Assembly: GCA_041592975.1 (NCBI GenBank)
Contig: JBFHOZ010000035.1
Span: 1-16,487 of the forward strand
Length of the DNA: 16,487 nt
Source: BM707 sp041592975
GTDB taxonomy: Bacteria; Desulfobacterota; Desulfuromonadia; Desulfuromonadales; UBA2294
Direction of reading: 5' to 3'
Part shown: positions 14,725-16,487 of the stretch, in pieces
Numbering within the stretch: the first letter of the stretch is position 1
Layout: each line of letters begins with the position of its first letter
Program-made: the position numbers and the translations under genes
The notes under the pieces: generated by a model
Databases searched by the model: none
The model's input: the letters and a program-made list of their open reading frames with translations, nothing else
Told to the model about the DNA's origin: nothing

Positions 14725-14766
14725 CGAATTCCTAAAAGTCCTTAGGTAATTCAGGAATTCGTTATA
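14720..14766. repeat. Long perfect inverted repeat at the end of the HAD gene
   Basis: TATAACGAATTCCT (14720-14733) pairs over 14 bases with 14753-14766 across a 19-base spacer. The stop codon TAA lies inside the left arm. An alternative fold pairs GAATTCCTAA with TTAGGTAATTC (one bulge). No U run follows, so it is not a standard terminator. The arms share TAACGAATT/AATTCGTTA with the palindrome at 13847-13871 (TTACGAATT). Confidence 0.7.
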
Positions 14767-14799
14767 GGAGGATTTATAGTAAAACCCTATCAGATGAGA

Positions 14800-14871
14800 T
14801 GAATTTTCTTAATTATCGTGACTTATGAGAAAATTCAGCTCTGGCATTCGAGTCCGGTCCCCGAGCCGGAC
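14800..14871. repeat. Two hairpins in the AT-rich leader before the TlpA-like gene
   Basis: TGAATTTTCT (14800-14809) pairs with AGAAAATTCA (14828-14837). GTCCGGT (14852-14858) pairs with GCCGGAC (14865-14871) around a six-base loop. Neither is followed by a T run. Together with the repeat at 14720-14766 they fill most of the 271 bases between the HAD gene and the TlpA-like gene, where I see no reading frame and no clear promoter. Confidence 0.5.
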
Positions 14872-14995
14872 GGTCGTGGGCACTGGAGTGAACAACTTAA
14901 ATTCTGATAGACACTCTGATTATCTGGTCGGAGCCTTTCGCTATTAATGACCGCCGTGGTAATATTTAACCAAAATAATAGGAAAGGTACTAGCA

Positions 14996-15574
14996 ATGGC
15001 AATGATTAACAGCTCTGCCCGGATACTGTTGATGGCTCTTTTTCTGCCTGTATTTCTGCTTCCCATCGCAACCGTTGAAGCCAACAACCATCAAGGTATT
15101 GCCGGGCAACAGGCCCCTGAACTTGAGATGAACAACTGGATCGATGGCAATGGCGAAGCCATTCCACCAATCCGCATCAATGAATTGCGCGGTAAAGTTA
15201 TCTATCTCTACTTCTTCCAGGACTGGTGCCCTGGCTGTCATTCCCGCGGTTTCCCCATGTTCAAACGTCTGTATGAAGAATTCAAAAGCGACCACCGGGT
15301 CGTACTCCTGGCGGTGCAAACCACTTTTGAGGGCCACTACACCAACACATTTGACAAGCTGCGTGAAAATCAATTGGCGTACGGAATTCCGGTGCCGATG
15401 GCCCATGACGGCGGAACCAGTGGTCAACGTTTGCCCCGAACCATGGAGCTTTACCGGTCAGGCGGCACTCCATGGAAAGTCGTCATTAACAAGCAGGGCA
15501 AGGTCGTCTTCAACGGTTTTCATATTGACCCTGAAAAAGCGATAAAAGCCATTCGGGATCTGGCTCAACAATAG
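14996..15574 (+). CDS. Exported TlpA/ResA-like thioredoxin-fold protein
   Basis: This 192-residue protein has an N-terminal signal sequence (hydrophobic about 8-26, cut near VEA-NN at 29/30), so it acts outside the cytoplasm, as a lipid-free periplasmic or single-anchor protein. The thioredoxin fold carries the active-site WCPGC (77-81) in YLYFFQDWCPGCHSR, and the cis-proline GGTPW at about 157-160, followed by KVVINKQGKVVFNG. This fits the AhpC-TSA/TlpA group of thiol-disulfide reductases. The SD AGGAAAGG lies eight bases before ATG at 14996; ATG at 15002 is an alternative. GC content is lower than in the genes to its left. It is followed after 29 bases by a YyaL-type gene, probably in one operon. 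The partner protein is unknown. Confidence 0.88.
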   Translation: MAMINSSARILLMALFLPVFLLPIATVEANNHQGIAGQQAPELEMNNWIDGNGEAIPPIRINELRGKVIYLYFFQDWCPGCHSRGFPMFKRLYEEFKSDHRVVLLAVQTTFEGHYTNTFDKLRENQLAYGIPVPMAHDGGTSGQRLPRTMELYRSGGTPWKVVINKQGKVVFNGFHIDPEKAIKAIRDLAQQ

Positions 15575-15603
15575 CTTCATCCTAAGATCGCCGGGAGACA
15601 AAA

Positions 15604-16487
15604 ATGCGACTCCGTATTCATAAACTGTTTATCCTTTTTTTTGGCATAATCCTGACTGTTCCAACACCAATCATCCATGCGGCTATCGAACAGACCCACA
15701 AGCATCCGGTAAACCGCCTGATAAATGAAAAAAGCCCTTACCTGCTTCAGCACGCCTACAACCCGGTTGACTGGTATCCGTGGGGAAACGAGGCCTTTAC
15801 CAAAGCCCGTAAGGAAAACAAACTAATCTTCCTTTCGATCGGCTACTCGACCTGTCACTGGTGTCATGTGATGGAGCGTGAGGCTTTTGAAGATGTCGAG
15901 GTCGCTGCATTATTGAATCGAGACTACATCGCCATCAAGGTTGACCGGGAGGAGCGTCCGGATATCGACAAGGTCTACATGGAGGTCTGTCAAAGGCTGA
16001 CCGGCAGCGGCGGCTGGCCGCTGAATATCATCATGACCCCCGATGCCGTTCCTTTTTTTGCTGGGACTTACATAGCAAAAGAGGGCAGATTTGGCAGGCC
16101 CGGGATGATGAACCTGCTACCGCAGGCGGCGCAAAGATGGAAAGAAAACCCGGATCATTTGCGCAAAACAGGGCAAAGAATCCTCGCTTCACTGCAAAGA
16201 TCAACACCACAAGCAAACACCATGATCACCACAGGCGATTTCGATAAAGCAGTCGTTGAAATGTCGAAAAGATATGATCATGACCATGGCGGCTTCGGTA
16301 TGGCTCCCAAGTTTCCACGCCCACACAACCTCACATTCCTGATGCATCGTTACCGGCAGACCGATAACAGCAACCTCCTTCTCATGGTCGAAAAGACTTT
16401 ACAGAAGATGCGTTACGGGGGCATCTACGACCATATTGGTTACGGCTTTCATCGCTACTCGACCGACGCTGAATGGCTCCTGCCGCA
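15604..16487 (+). CDS. YyaL/DUF255 thioredoxin-domain protein with signal peptide (truncated by window edge)
   Basis: The open frame runs from ATG at 15604 (GGGAG about six bases upstream) to the window end, 294 codons. It opens with an apparent signal peptide (MRLRIHKLFILFFGIILTV, cut near HA-AIEQ at 26/27). The DUF255 thioredoxin domain follows: NEKSPYLLQHAYNPVDWYPW, then FLSIGYSTCHWCHVMEREAF with CHWCH at 84-88, VDREERPDIDKVYM and GGWPLNIIMTPD. The start of the alpha/alpha-barrel part comes next: HGGFGMAPKFPRPHN, MRYGGIYDHIGYGFHRYS. YyaL (human SPATA20) proteins are usually cytosolic, about 600-700 residues and of unknown reaction; an exported form is unusual. Its position behind a secreted TlpA-like protein suggests that both work in the same compartment. 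Confidence 0.9.
   Translation, partial: MRLRIHKLFILFFGIILTVPTPIIHAAIEQTHKHPVNRLINEKSPYLLQHAYNPVDWYPWGNEAFTKARKENKLIFLSIGYSTCHWCHVMEREAFEDVEVAALLNRDYIAIKVDREERPDIDKVYMEVCQRLTGSGGWPLNIIMTPDAVPFFAGTYIAKEGRFGRPGMMNLLPQAAQRWKENPDHLRKTGQRILASLQRSTPQANTMITTGDFDKAVVEMSKRYDHDHGGFGMAPKFPRPHNLTFLMHRYRQTDNSNLLLMVEKTLQKMRYGGIYDHIGYGFHRYSTDAEWLLP

Overview
The window looks like a chromosomal segment from a GC-rich, anaerobic-type Desulfuromonadia (Geobacter/Desulfuromonas-like) bacterium. Pointers are the DUF4388 (PATAN) protein, a one-haem DUF3365 cytochrome, a YedF-type selenium-metabolism protein, a nickel/cobalt ECF transporter and a REC-GGDEF regulator. The placement is inferred from gene content and base composition, not from a database comparison.

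Layout. (1) 1-776, minus strand: tRNA-Thr(TGT), tRNA-Tyr(GTA), tRNA-Gly(TCC), tRNA-Thr(GGT) and then tuf (EF-Tu, cut by the window edge). This is the same order as the E. coli thrU-tyrU-glyT-thrT-tufB operon, with a strong promoter just upstream. (2) 898-1401: an unrecognised four-helix membrane protein. (3) 1442-1545, plus strand: a near-consensus promoter followed within about 20 bases by an intrinsic terminator, with no reading frame. This is a candidate 60-nt small RNA with a C-rich, anti-Shine-Dalgarno-like loop. (4) 1577-6158, minus strand: operon proS - DUF4388 gene - pyrF - rlmB with its own promoter and terminator. (5) 6274-7182, plus strand: a PleD-like diguanylate cyclase. (6) 7251-8321, minus strand: ispG with its own promoter. 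(7) A divergent pair: a secreted DUF3365 cytochrome (minus) and a TusA-DsrE fusion of the YedF family (plus). (8) 9702-10078: no gene, but three hairpins ending in a terminator, plus a REP-like palindrome. (9) 10079-13774, minus strand: a four-gene, fully overlapping ECF transporter operon for nickel or cobalt (NikL - CbiM/NikM - CbiQ/NikQ - double CbiO/NikO). The last protein carries an 84-residue histidine-rich tail. A palindrome upstream could be a NikR-type operator. (10) 13984-14724, plus strand: an LHPP-like HAD phosphatase. (11) 14725-16487: visibly lower GC, repeat-rich leader, then a secreted TlpA-like thioredoxin and a signal-peptide-bearing YyaL/DUF255 protein (cut by the window edge).

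How they fit. Much of the window is housekeeping: translation (tRNAs, EF-Tu, ProRS, RlmB), pyrimidine synthesis (PyrF) and isoprenoid synthesis (IspG). The accessory part concerns metals, selenium/sulfur and extracytoplasmic redox chemistry. No CRISPR array, insertion sequence, transposase, integrase or complete defence system is visible. The most interesting items are the orphan small-RNA unit, the metal transporter's unusual fusions, the structured RNA downstream of yedF, and the exported TlpA/YyaL pair in the low-GC block.
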